Shown piece by piece: positions 9,408-19,300 of a stretch of DNA of 64,000 nucleotides. Below the pieces are notes generated by a model. That model saw nothing but the letters and a program-made list of their open reading frames with translations, made no database searches and had not been told where the DNA came from. The stretch comes from Phycisphaeraceae bacterium (GTDB taxonomy: Bacteria; Planctomycetota; Phycisphaerae; Phycisphaerales; UBA1924), in NCBI GenBank assembly GCA_020639235.1, contig JACKHC010000001.1, forward strand, positions 1,798,001-1,862,000, given 5' to 3'. Made by a program: the position numbers and the translations under genes. Position 1 is the stretch's first letter; each line of letters begins with the position of its first letter.

Positions 9408-11087
9408 CTACGGGCAGGCGTTCCCGAAGTTGCTCAGGATGATGTTCAGGTCATCGACATCGCAGAAGCCGTCGCCGTTGAGGTCCGATGCCGAGCCCTG
9501 CGGCACGCTCATCCCGAAGGACGAGAGAACCACATTGAGGTCGTCCACATCGACCGTCATGTCGCCATTGGCATTGCCAGCACAGCAGAAGTCGGGGATG
9601 AAATCGCCGTTCAGATCGGCCGCGCCCAAGAGAATCTCGCGGAGATCGCTCTGCCCGTCGTTGTCGCAGTCGGGCAGCAGACCCTCGAAGACCTGCTCGA
9701 AGAGCGTGAAGTCGTCGAGGTCGGCGTCGCCGTCCTGATCGATGTCGTGGATCGCGCAAGCGTCGTCGGGCGAGATCACGCCTCCCATGTCGTAGCACGA
9801 CTTGAAATCCAGGAAGTCGTCGGTGTCGCGGTCATGATCGCCATCGGCATCGAACTCGTCCTGCCCGAGCGACCCGAGGAACGCGATGACCTTCGCCTGA
9901 TCCGTGGGAGAGAGCGCGAAGAACGCGTTGCCCGATGCCGCGGCCTCGGACGCGACAGCCCGGTGAAGGTCGATCGCTTCGTTCATGCGGCTCTCGAAAG
10001 TACCGCCCGCGATCCGACCGTCGTGCCACATCGGATCACGACGGTTCACGCCCCAAAGCGGCGTCGTCTTGATTTCGGTCTCGAACGCGTCGCCCTGAGC
10101 GATGAAGTCTCCCGCCAAACCCATGTCATGGAGCAGGAAGTCGGAGTACGGATGGATCGTCTTGCCGCGCACCGCCGGTGCGAAGTTCGTGCTCGTCGAA
10201 GTCGTGTACGAAGCGGTATGGCAATCAACGCACCCGATCGCGTTGAAGATCGTCTCGCCCGACATGCCCGACCGGGGCGTCTGCGGCGGCGCCGCCAGGA
10301 ACTGCTGGAACGTCGTCACATGATCGATGAAATCCAAACCCATGCCGTCCGGCCCGTCCTCGGGGTCGGCCACCATGTCGCAGGTCGCCAGGAGCCCGGC
10401 GTCACCGTTCGGGGCGTTCTCGGTGCCCACGAGGCGGTTGGTGATACCCATCTCCATGAGCGTCGCGTCGCCCGAGAACGAGAGCAATGTGGTCAGCTGG
10501 GCCTTCCACCCGAATCGACCGGGGCGGAGCGGGGCCATGTTGTCCTCGAGCGTCGGGACCATATGCGCCCGACCGGAGACGCCCGCCGGCGGGTTGTTCG
10601 CCTTGAAAAGGATGTCCGCGTCCTCGATCGCCTCGACAAGCCCGGCACCGAGCACCGAGGATGTGATTCGGGGCGATGTGACATTCGCGAACATCGGGAC
10701 GACCTCGAGGCAACCCTCGTCGATCGCGTTGGCCTGCAGCAGCGAGCCGCCGAAGGCGTCAAGCGGATCGAAGCCACCCTTCTCCGAAAGGCCGAAGCGC
10801 GTCACGAAGATCGAGCCCGAACCGCCGACCGGGTTGTTGTGGCACGAGGCGCATGAGTTCTGGTTGAAGATGGGGCCGAGACCTTCGGCATCCGTAAACG
10901 TCCGCTCGAACTGGACCCTTCCCGCCTCGAATGCGCTGAGTTCCATCGAAGTCAGGCCGTCCAGCGGATCGCCCGCCTTCGGCTGCGGCGCGACGGATCC
11001 CGCCAGTGCCGGAAGTGAAATGCCCGCCGCGGCCAATCCCGCGAGCACCATCAACGAACGACCAACAGTTAATTGGCGACCAGTCAT
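9408..11087 (-). CDS. secreted di-haem oxidoreductase (DUF1111 family) with dockerin-like C-terminal repeats
   Basis: The product has 559 residues. The signal peptide ends near LPALAG (30). Two c-type haem sites are visible, CASCH at 79-83 and CVDCH at 286-290, separated by a domain typical of the di-haem oxidoreductase/thiol oxidoreductase-like family; TTPLWGVNRRDPMWHDGR is its characteristic C-terminal stretch. These proteins are periplasmic electron-transfer or peroxidase-like enzymes, sometimes linked to iron or haem acquisition; the reaction is not certain. The last 130 residues hold calcium-loop repeats (DIDQDGDADLDDF, DCDNDGQSDL) and two dockerin-like units with VDVDDLNVVLSSFG and CDVDDLNIILSNFG. 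The ATG at 11087 has GAGG 8 bases upstream; the frame is open to 11126. The paired tail resembles that of the next gene upstream. Confidence 0.88.
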   Translation of the reverse strand: MTGRQLTVGRSLMVLAGLAAAGISLPALAGSVAPQPKAGDPLDGLTSMELSAFEAGRVQFERTFTDAEGLGPIFNQNSCASCHNNPVGGSGSIFVTRFGLSEKGGFDPLDAFGGSLLQANAIDEGCLEVVPMFANVTSPRITSSVLGAGLVEAIEDADILFKANNPPAGVSGRAHMVPTLEDNMAPLRPGRFGWKAQLTTLLSFSGDATLMEMGITNRLVGTENAPNGDAGLLATCDMVADPEDGPDGMGLDFIDHVTTFQQFLAAPPQTPRSGMSGETIFNAIGCVDCHTASYTTSTSTNFAPAVRGKTIHPYSDFLLHDMGLAGDFIAQGDAFETEIKTTPLWGVNRRDPMWHDGRIAGGTFESRMNEAIDLHRAVASEAAASGNAFFALSPTDQAKVIAFLGSLGQDEFDADGDHDRDTDDFLDFKSCYDMGGVISPDDACAIHDIDQDGDADLDDFTLFEQVFEGLLPDCDNDGQSDLREILLGAADLNGDFIPDFCCAGNANGDMTVDVDDLNVVLSSFGMSVPQGSASDLNGDGFCDVDDLNIILSNFGNACP

Positions 11088-11200
11088 CTTGAATACCTCA
11101 CGATCATTGCGACGCGGTCTGGACACGACTCGCCCCGCTCCATCTCAATCCCGGACCATCGGGCGAGCTCCCAGCAGCGCCCGATCTCTCATGAGCAAGA

Positions 11201-11228
11201 CCCCCGCCCGGCGTTAACCGGGCGGGGG
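11201..11228 (-). terminator. GC-rich hairpin after the FG-GAP protein gene
   Basis: A perfect 11-bp inverted repeat (CCCCCGCCCGG with CCGGGCGGGGG) and a 6-base loop lie 22 bases after the stop codon at 11250. On the minus strand it is followed by only short T runs, so it is a strong hairpin but a less certain intrinsic terminator. Confidence 0.55.
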
Positions 11229-11249
11229 GGATCAAACAATCGATCGGAC

Positions 11250-13703
11250 TCAGCAGCTCGTACCGAACGCTGCGAGCACAACATTCAGGTCATCGACATC
11301 CACGATGCCGTCATCGTTGGCGATATCCGCCGCATGACCCATACCGACATTCTGGCCGAAGACGGACAGGATGGCGTTGAGGTCATCGACGTCGATGGTG
11401 CCGGAGGTGTTGACGTCGCCGGGGCACGACGGGCCCGGGCAGACAACCTTGTCGACGGTGAAGTTGTCGAGGCCGCCCTCGGTCACCGAACCGTTGGGGT
11501 TGTCAGACACGACGAAACGAACGCGGACCTGATCCGTGGGCGTCACGAAGTCAGAGACCACAAACGTCACGGTCTCCCACTCGGTGGGCGTCCCGACGCC
11601 GTTGTTCGTGCCGTCGGTCGAACCGACCGTCACCCACGTCGCGCCGTTGTTGTTGGAGATCTCGGTCACCATCTGATCGGCGCCGGCGCCGCCTTGCTGG
11701 TTGCAATAGAACCAACGGGCGTAGCTGATGGTCGCGTCGCTTCCGGCCAGATCGATCACCGGCGAGGTCAGCGTCGTCGGGCCGCCGTCGACGTCCGCCG
11801 CACCGGCCGCACCGCCCACCGCGCCGTTTTGCGTGACGAACGCGAAGTCGCCCGCGGCGCTCGCGTCATCGCTCGGCGCCGCCTCGACGCCGGCGTTCAC
11901 CGTGCCGACCGGGATCGCACGCTGCCAGGCGCCCGCGGTCAGCGAGGCGTCATTGGTCACCGTCCAATCCGGGGTCGCGGCTTCGAAATCCTGCGATGTC
12001 GAAACGATCGAGTCGGCCGAGAGCGCCGTGTAGCGACCGTTCTGGCCGGGGGGATCGGTGAACGACCCGCCGCCGTTGAGCGAGGCGAGGAACTGGAACG
12101 AGGCGGTCTGCGGGCAGGGCACCGCGGGGAGCGTCACCTGGTAGGAGTCGCCGCCGAGGTGCGACATCGCGATGGTCGTGTCCGCCGCGCCGCCGATCGA
12201 GTACTTGAACATCGCCGATGCCGGGTTGATCGTGCCGCCGGTCGCCGTGATATCAACATTGATCACGGTCGCCTGGTCGGGCGTGAGCGAACCGGGGATA
12301 CCGCCGGGATACGAGAACACAGCGCCCGCGGGGGGGACTTGGATCCAGACCCGCGTGCCGATGCACCGGCCGATCACCATGTCGAGGTAGCCGTCCTGGT
12401 TGATATCGAAGATCGCGATGTTGTGCGTGCCCGTGAGTTCCGAAGTCGGGATGCTCGCCACCGCGCCGCCGGACTGAAGCTCCTGCAGCGTGACGTTGGG
12501 TGCATTGCCGAGGTTGCGGAAGATGTGCGTGCGACGCGAGCAGCCGGTGATGTCGACATCGACGTCGGCGATCAGAACATCGTTCCAGCCGTCATTGTTG
12601 AGGTCCGCGATGTAGCAGTCTCCGCCGAAGCCGTCGTCGCCCCCGGCCTGGTACGAGAAGTTCTTGTTCGTGAACGAAACGGTCGAGCCGCCGAACGGCC
12701 CGTTGTTGAGCCAGAAGTGGTCCGCGCCGTCGTCGGCGACGACCATGTCGGGCAGGTTGTCATTGTTCAGGTCGCCGACCGTCACGAAGTACGGCGCGAG
12801 AGAGTCAACGATCTGGTACTGGTTGTACGCGCCCTTGTTGGAGGGGTTGTTGTAGTTCACGGCCACGTGCTGCGGCGGGTTGAGCGCGGTCTGCTTGACC
12901 ACGTCCAGAGCGCCGTCGCGGTTCATGTCCTCGAAGAAGGAGGCCGCGCCGAACGCCGACTCCTGCATCTGGAAAGTGGTCAGGACCGCGTTGGTCTGAT
13001 CCGAGAAGAAGCCGTTGCCATCGTTCTTCAAGACGCGGTTGTTGAAGTCGAAAATTTGGGCGCCGCCCGAGTCGTAGTCGCCGAAATACAGGTCCATGTC
13101 CCCGTCGTCGTCGATGTCGCCCGCGGCGACCGAGCAGAAGCGGGGGCCGGCCGTCGGATGCATCTGCGGGATGCGCGCATCCTCATACCGGAAGCCCTGC
13201 CAGTTCCCGCCGCCGTCGTTGCCGAGGTTGATGTACACGCGCGGATGCGACAGATGCTTGGCCTGGTTGTCCGTCAGCGTGACGGCCGTCACGAGGTCGA
13301 TCCACGTGTCGTTGTTCACATCGACCGCGACCACGTCGCGGTCATTCGTCGGCGTCAGGAAGCCCTCATCGCCGGGAATATCCGACGCGACAGCGTACAA
13401 CTGCGTCCGGTCGGTCAGCACGCCGCCCTCGTTCATAAAGAGGACGTTCACGCGCTTGCCGGCCGTCGTGAAGGGCTGCTTGCGAACGCACACAAGGTCG
13501 ATGTCGCCGTCCTTGTCGAAGTCGGCGAACGCATAGTCCTTCTCGTCAGGGTCATTCGCGCCCGTCGAAGACGGCGCGACGAGTCGGGTGCTGGTCTCGT
13601 TGACGAAGTTCACCCAATGCTGTCCGAACGCCGACCCGGCGATGAACAGGGCTGTCCCCGCAGCGAGCGCCGCTTGCTGAGTCATCTGTCTTGGATTGAT
13701 CAT
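11250..13703 (-). CDS. secreted FG-GAP/VCBS repeat protein with jelly-roll and dockerin-like C-terminal domains
   Basis: The product has 817 residues. After a signal peptide (cleavage near GSAFGQ) come seven or more FG-GAP type propeller blades with calcium loops: DFDKDGDIDLV, DVNNDTWIDLV, DIDDDGDMDLYFGD, DMNRDGALDVV, DLNNDNLPDMVV, DLNNDGWNDVLI, DINQDGYLDMVIGR. A central region (about 500-590) looks like an Ig-type fold, then a MAM/jelly-roll-like domain (about 600-740) whose strand ATISYARWFYCN suggests ligand or carbohydrate binding. Two dockerin-like repeats end the protein (IDVDDLNAILSVFG, VDVDDLNVVLAAFG). The ATG at 13703 has GGGAG 7 bases upstream. It is an extracellular or surface protein of unknown role. 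It lies upstream of the di-haem gene on the same strand, but each has its own hairpin. Confidence 0.88.
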   Translation of the reverse strand: MINPRQMTQQAALAAGTALFIAGSAFGQHWVNFVNETSTRLVAPSSTGANDPDEKDYAFADFDKDGDIDLVCVRKQPFTTAGKRVNVLFMNEGGVLTDRTQLYAVASDIPGDEGFLTPTNDRDVVAVDVNNDTWIDLVTAVTLTDNQAKHLSHPRVYINLGNDGGGNWQGFRYEDARIPQMHPTAGPRFCSVAAGDIDDDGDMDLYFGDYDSGGAQIFDFNNRVLKNDGNGFFSDQTNAVLTTFQMQESAFGAASFFEDMNRDGALDVVKQTALNPPQHVAVNYNNPSNKGAYNQYQIVDSLAPYFVTVGDLNNDNLPDMVVADDGADHFWLNNGPFGGSTVSFTNKNFSYQAGGDDGFGGDCYIADLNNDGWNDVLIADVDVDITGCSRRTHIFRNLGNAPNVTLQELQSGGAVASIPTSELTGTHNIAIFDINQDGYLDMVIGRCIGTRVWIQVPPAGAVFSYPGGIPGSLTPDQATVINVDITATGGTINPASAMFKYSIGGAADTTIAMSHLGGDSYQVTLPAVPCPQTASFQFLASLNGGGSFTDPPGQNGRYTALSADSIVSTSQDFEAATPDWTVTNDASLTAGAWQRAIPVGTVNAGVEAAPSDDASAAGDFAFVTQNGAVGGAAGAADVDGGPTTLTSPVIDLAGSDATISYARWFYCNQQGGAGADQMVTEISNNNGATWVTVGSTDGTNNGVGTPTEWETVTFVVSDFVTPTDQVRVRFVVSDNPNGSVTEGGLDNFTVDKVVCPGPSCPGDVNTSGTIDVDDLNAILSVFGQNVGMGHAADIANDDGIVDVDDLNVVLAAFGTSC

Positions 13704-13899
13704 CCGCTATCTCCCTAGAAAGTTCCTGACATGCCGACCACCCGCAACGACATCCAGCGCTGCGTTGATAACAGCACCGCGAACGGCCGGAGACAAGGGA
13801 TCGGACACACCCCTCCGGAAAGCCGCGGAGCCAGCGATCGACACCCTCTAGATTACCTCACTCCATGCAAAGGGCTCTGCATAAACCCTTCGGACCCCC

Positions 13900-13918
13900 A
13901 AAAAAGCCCGATGAGAGC
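13900..13918 (-). terminator. possible weak terminator downstream of polyphosphate kinase
   Basis: On the minus strand a short stem (GCTC with GGGC, containing one G-T pair) is followed by six T, about 75 bases after the ppk stop. The stem is only 4 bp, so the call is weak. The rest of the 289-base gap 13704-13992 shows no gene. Confidence 0.3.
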
Positions 13919-13992
13919 CAACCACATTCGGGTCCAGAGTGGGTAGTTGACCCAGAGCAATCGCCAGGATCGCCAATAAGTTCGGAATCTGT

Positions 13993-16191
13993 TCAGGTGT
14001 GGCCGCGAACACCCATCACGGTCTCAGCGCATAACGCCTCGAAAATCCCCAGCGCCTCCGCGGAGGAGGGGTCGGCCGTCTCGGAAGCGGCTCTTCGGGC
14101 GTACGTCCCGTCGGGCATCAGTTCCCATGCCCGCCGCCGATCGCTTATGTTCAGTTCGAGAATCCGATTCAACCGCCTTTTGGCGTCGAGATCGCGGATC
14201 GGAATCCCGACCTCGACACGGTCGGAGAGATTCCGCACCATCCAGTCCGCCGACGCGATGAACCACTCGCCCTCGATCGGGTCCTCGCGCCCATTGGCGA
14301 AGTGGAAGATTCGAGAGTGCTCGAGGAATCGCCCGATCGACGCCGTCACCGTGATGTTCTCGCTCAACCCCGGGACGCCGGGACGCAGGCAGCAGAAGCC
14401 GCGCACCACCAGGTGAATCCGCACGCCCGCGTTCGACGCCTCGTAGAGGCGGTTGATGATCCCGACATCCTCGAGTTGGTTCATTTTCGCAAGGATCCGC
14501 GCCGGCTTGCCCTGCCGCGCATTCGCGGCCTCGCGATCGATCAGTTCGTAGAACCGTCGGCGCATCGTGTGCGGGGCCACGAGCAGCGTCCGGTATTCGT
14601 GCTGGAATGATCTTCCGGTCAGGTGATTGAATACATTGACGACGTCGTCGGTGATCACCGGATCGCAGGTCAGCAGCCCGCAATCGGTGTACAGAAGCGC
14701 CGTCCCCGGGTGGTAGTTCCCGGTCCCGACGTGCGCGTAGCAGCGCAGCCCGTCGTGCTCCTTCCGTACCACGAGCGAGCACTTGCAGTGCGTCTTGAGC
14801 CCGACCAGGCCGTACGCCACATGCACTCCGTGATTCTCGAGCATCCGGGCGAAAGTCACATTCTTGCTCTCGTCGAATCGCGCCCGCAGTTCCACCAGCA
14901 CCGCTACCTGCTTCCCGTCCTCGGCGGCGCGGATCAGACTCTCGACGAAAGGCGACTCGCGCGAGGTGCGATAGATCGTCTGCTTGATCGCAAGAACATT
15001 CGGGTCCTTGGCCGCCTGCGCAATGAACCGCTCCACCGATGCCTTGAACGACTCGTAAGGGTGATGCACAAAGATGTCGCGATCGCGGATCGCAGCAAAG
15101 ATGTCCTGCTCGTCGTCTCGGAGCCGCGGCGGGATCACCGGCACCCATGGGCGGTCCTTCAGGTCCGCGCGATCCAGGCGCAGCAGTTCCCCAAGATCTG
15201 CGTATTCGAGCGGGCCCGCCGACGAATAGATGTCCGAGTCATCGAGCTCCAACTCTTCCTTGAGCAGGTCCAGAATCTCGGGCGACGGGTTCTCGCCCGT
15301 CTCCAAACGAATCGTCTCCGCAAACCGGCGGAGGTGGAGTTCCGTCTCGACATGCTCCAGCAGATCGTCCGAGACCTCCGCCTCCTGCTCGACGCCCGTC
15401 GATCGCGTCACGCGAAAGGGCATGACCTCGAGCAACTGCATGCCGGGGAACACATCATCGAGGTTGTTCCGCAGAATCTGCTCGAGCGGGACGAAACGCG
15501 CTTGCCGCGGATCGGTCACGACACCGACGTCACCCCGCCGCGGCAACGACACAAGCCGTGGCACCGGATCCGGAATTTTGAGGCGGGCGAACAGCCGCTC
15601 CGACCGGCCCGGCTGCGCCACCAGAATCCCGAGATTCTCAGACAGGTTCGAGATAAACGGGAAGCGATGCCCCGGATCAACGGCCAGCGGCGTGAGAATC
15701 GGGAACACACTCGAACGGAACCAATCATCCAGACGCTCGCGATCGGTCTCGTTCAGTTCCGCGTACCCGAGAATCTGGATGCCCGACTCCTGCAGCGCCG
15801 GGAGAACCTGCCGCTGATAGCACCACGCCTGATCGCGGATCAGTTGCATCACCGAAGCGCGAATCTGCGCCAGGTTCTCGCGCACCGATCTCCCGTCGTG
15901 CGTCAGCAACTCGAGCCCCGATATGGCCCGCCGCTTCAGCATGCCGACGCGCTTCATGAAGAACTCATCCAGGTTCGACGCGAAGATCGTCAGGAACTTC
16001 ACACGCTCCAGCAGAGGCGTGCGGTCGTCCATCGCCTCCGCGAGAACGCGCCGGTTGAACTCGAGCCACGACGCGTCGCGCCCGATGAACCGCAGCGGAT
16101 CACCGGACACGCCGTCCATCGGCGCGCTGTCCCCCGTGGCGCTGGACGCCGGATCGAGCGAATGCATTGGGTCTTGATGCGGACGGGTCAT
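13993..16191 (-). CDS. ppk: polyphosphate kinase 1
   Basis: The product has 732 residues, normal for PPK1, a cytoplasmic or membrane-associated enzyme that reversibly makes polyphosphate from ATP. All four PPK domains are recognisable: N-terminal helices with SWLEFNRRVLAEAMD and FASNLDEFFMKRV, the head domain, and two phospholipase-D-like C domains. KQTIYRTS, LVELRARFDE and AHVGTGNYHPGTALLYTD are conserved; the histidine in AHVGTGN corresponds to the phosphorylated His435 of the E. coli enzyme. The C-terminal ANGREDPIEGEWFIASADWM and VEVGIPI stretches complete the fold. An alternative ATG lies 8 codons into the frame. It is flanked by unrelated secreted-protein genes and appears monocistronic. 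Confidence 0.96.
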   Translation of the reverse strand: MTRPHQDPMHSLDPASSATGDSAPMDGVSGDPLRFIGRDASWLEFNRRVLAEAMDDRTPLLERVKFLTIFASNLDEFFMKRVGMLKRRAISGLELLTHDGRSVRENLAQIRASVMQLIRDQAWCYQRQVLPALQESGIQILGYAELNETDRERLDDWFRSSVFPILTPLAVDPGHRFPFISNLSENLGILVAQPGRSERLFARLKIPDPVPRLVSLPRRGDVGVVTDPRQARFVPLEQILRNNLDDVFPGMQLLEVMPFRVTRSTGVEQEAEVSDDLLEHVETELHLRRFAETIRLETGENPSPEILDLLKEELELDDSDIYSSAGPLEYADLGELLRLDRADLKDRPWVPVIPPRLRDDEQDIFAAIRDRDIFVHHPYESFKASVERFIAQAAKDPNVLAIKQTIYRTSRESPFVESLIRAAEDGKQVAVLVELRARFDESKNVTFARMLENHGVHVAYGLVGLKTHCKCSLVVRKEHDGLRCYAHVGTGNYHPGTALLYTDCGLLTCDPVITDDVVNVFNHLTGRSFQHEYRTLLVAPHTMRRRFYELIDREAANARQGKPARILAKMNQLEDVGIINRLYEASNAGVRIHLVVRGFCCLRPGVPGLSENITVTASIGRFLEHSRIFHFANGREDPIEGEWFIASADWMVRNLSDRVEVGIPIRDLDAKRRLNRILELNISDRRRAWELMPDGTYARRAASETADPSSAEALGIFEALCAETVMGVRGHT

Positions 16192-16286
16192 GACAGGGCC
16201 TTCATCCTAGGACCGGATCGACCACCGGAGCGTTCGGCATGAGCCGACGCATCATCTCACCGCGCGAATGTAAGAAACGCGCAAAG

Positions 16287-16325
16287 AAAAACCGGCCGCG
16301 GTGTCCTCCAGGTCACCACGGCCGG
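16287..16325 (-). terminator. Rho-independent terminator of the two-partner secretion operon
   Basis: On the minus strand a 12-bp stem (CCGGCCGTGGTG with CACCGCGGCCGG, one G-T pair) with a 10-base loop is followed by TTTTTC. It starts 24 bases after the stop of the exoprotein gene at 16349. Confidence 0.85.
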
Positions 16326-16348
16326 CGGATGGGTGTCCGATCTGGCAC

Positions 16349-19300
16349 TCAGGCGGCGGGCGTCTCCGAAGATTCCGCATCGGATGCGAGCGACTCGTCC
16401 AGCAGGCCCAGCACCCGAGCCAGCTCGTCGGGCGTCAGCCCGACCTGCTCGCACAGCGGAGCCAGCAGGCGGCGCTGCGCCTGGCTGTACTGCAGGTCGG
16501 TCATCCCGAGCCCGCGGACCTGCTCGAGCAGCGTCCGGAGTTCCACGAGGTTGCGGAACGCCAGCTGCTCCTCGGGCGTCGGCGCCGCCGCGACGAACCC
16601 CGCGAACGCGACCGGCTCGAACGCCTGCTGCTCGCCGGCCCCGAAGTTCTCCAGCGAGCGGCGGATCGAGTCCGCAACAGTCGCAGCCGAGCCATCCTCG
16701 CGGGCGGCGAACAGCGCGTTGTAGCGCTCCGCCGCAGCAATCACGCTCTTGATGTCGAACCGCGTCGCCGCGAGCACGGTCTCCGAACCGTAGTTCGACG
16801 GCGCACCAGGCAGATCGCTGTAGACATAGCGCTTCCCGGCAACCGCGCCGCCGGACTCGCCGGCCTCGACGCCGCGTGCGTCGATGCCGATCAGCGCCAG
16901 ACGATCGAGGTCGTACACGCGCGGGATCACAAAGTCCCTGAACCGTGCATCGGGACGGCCGTCATCTCGCGACCCGGTATCCACCGGCACCACGAGTTCC
17001 GCGGGCGGATCCGTCGGCCCCGGAGGCGGGGGCGGCGGCGGAGGCGGCGGAGGAGGAGGCGGCGGGGGCGGAGGCGGCGGAGGAGGCGGCGGGGGAGGGG
17101 GCGGAGGCGGTGGCGGCGGAGGAGGAGGCGGCGGGGGCGGCGACGCCGTCGGCACCCGCTGATCCAGCACCATCCCGTCGAACATCACCGCGGACTCAAC
17201 GAGGTCCGCGTTGTTCATCGCGACCGAATCGAAGCCGAGCGAAACCAGATCGCCCTGAACAGCGCCCGAGAGGTTGCCGAAGCGAGGCGACGCGCCGCTC
17301 GGATCACCACTCAGGAAGATCGATCCATCGAACCGGATCACACCCTGTGCAACAAAGTCGAGGCCTCCGTCGTTGATGATGGAGCCGTCCTCGTTGAACA
17401 GCGTGAAGGCCTTGCGACGCAGCAGGATGATGTCGTCCGCGGAAACGCGGAGCCCACCCCCGGCCGCGACCATGTCGCCGAGCCGCGCCTCGTTGGTCGC
17501 ACGGACCGTGAGATCGCCCAGAGCCGTGAACTTCTCGTTCTGGCCCATCAGGAAGTTCTGCACATCGAACGAAACACCCTGCTCGCCGACGATCGTCGCC
17601 TTCAGCGGCACCTCACGGACGCCGTCGCCGCCCGCGGTCGACATCGAGAGCGTCTTGAGCGACTCCTCGGAGCCGACATCACCGTTGAAAACGATCAGGC
17701 CCTTGTCTGTCGTCTGAAGTGTCAGGTTGAACGGTCCATCAATGGTCGAACCGAACCGCAGCACGCCGTCGCCATCATCCGCGATGCCGATGCTCCGCAT
17801 GATCGTGTTGTCGCAGAGCGTCACGGCACCCTCGTAGTTCTGATCGTCCGTCGTGCGGATGAGCATGCCGAACACACCGGGCGTGTCGATCTTCGTCGTG
17901 CCACGCACATCCAGCGATCGCAGCGCGTTAATGGCGCCCACATCGCGGGTGAAGAGCACATCGGCGTCGATGGTCAGGTCGTGCCCGCCGTTGACCGTGT
18001 CCTCCACGAACGAGTCGAAGTGAACCTCGTCGCCGGTGAGCAGGACGTGCTCGCCCACGAACACCGCACCGTGGTAGTCCTGGTTGAGCGCCGTGAGCAC
18101 ATCGCCGTTCAGATTGGCGATGCCGATGACATCCAGCGATGTCAGCGAGAGATCGCCATCGATATCCGAGCCCGTCTCGGATTTCAGGAACAGGAGCGTG
18201 CCGTCGACAAGGTTGTTGCTGTCGAGCGTGATGCCCGAGTCATTCGAGGTGATGTAGTAGTTCATCCCGGTCGTCGGAGCGCCGAACTGCGAGACCAGTG
18301 GCAGCGCGATCGACGGAACCCCCGCATCCTGCTCGAAGATGAAGGTGTCCGGGCGCGTGCCGCCCAGACCCGGGCCGAAGAACATCGGATCATTCGTCCG
18401 GGCGTCGATGTTGGCCATCGCGAGCCCCGAGTCATTCCCGGCGCGCAACGCGATCGTCTGGCCCGCCAGCGACTGGCCCGGCGAGATAAACAGCACCTGG
18501 CCGGTGCCGTCCAGACCCGCGTGAGCATCGACGAGGTTCTGCGCGTGCACGAAGCCGTCGAACTCGACATTGTCGTTGGCACGGAACTTCGCGAAATCCC
18601 CGATCGTGAGATCGTCCTCAACGCGGACGAACTCGTTGGCGAATCCATCGACACTCAGGATGCTCTGCGCGCCGGTCATGCCGCCGAAATCGCCGCCGAA
18701 GATCAGCCACCCGTCGGTGATCGTCACCTCCAGATTGGTCGTCTCGGGCGTGTCGATGAACCCGAACGGCCCGGCGCCGACATACTTATCGACCGCCTGC
18801 GTGATGCGAACGAACCGGTTGGGATCAACACTCGCAAGCCCGAACTGCACATCGCCGGTCGTGCCCTCAAGGTTGATATCCCCCAGGTTCGTCGCGGTCA
18901 GATGCGTGCCGAGAATCACGTTGTCAACGATCGAGTGGCCCGCGACCATGTCGATCTGAGTGCCTGTGATCGAGAGGTCGAAGTCCGGGTAGCCGGGATG
19001 ATCCGGCAGGAACCCGAACTGGATGTCGTCGCCCGCATCCACGCGGACGGCACCGCCGGAAACGATCGAGTCCTCGAACCGGACGAGGTCCGACGCCGAG
19101 ATGTCGAGCGAACCGACCAACTGGTCGCCCACCATGCCGCCGAAGTCGCCGCCCATGATGAGCGAGCCGTTGGTGACATCGATCGTCAGATGGGTGTTCT
19201 CGGGATTCGCCAGCAGCCCCGACACGCCGGAAGTGCGGAAGTAGCGCGAGTCGGCCTGCGTGATGTGTACGGACCGCCCGTTGGCGACGCCCGCGAGGCC

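Noticed and set aside
11073..13718. 881-codon plus-strand frame across the FG-GAP gene
   Set aside because: It is antisense to repeated FG-GAP blades; the product is Val/Arg/Asp-rich with no domain and no ribosome site.
16884..17162. Plus-strand poly-glycine frame at the GGN tract, or a CRISPR/minisatellite array
   Set aside because: The tract is a triplet-phase run inside the exoprotein gene without spacers; the poly-Gly frame is the mirror of the polyproline.
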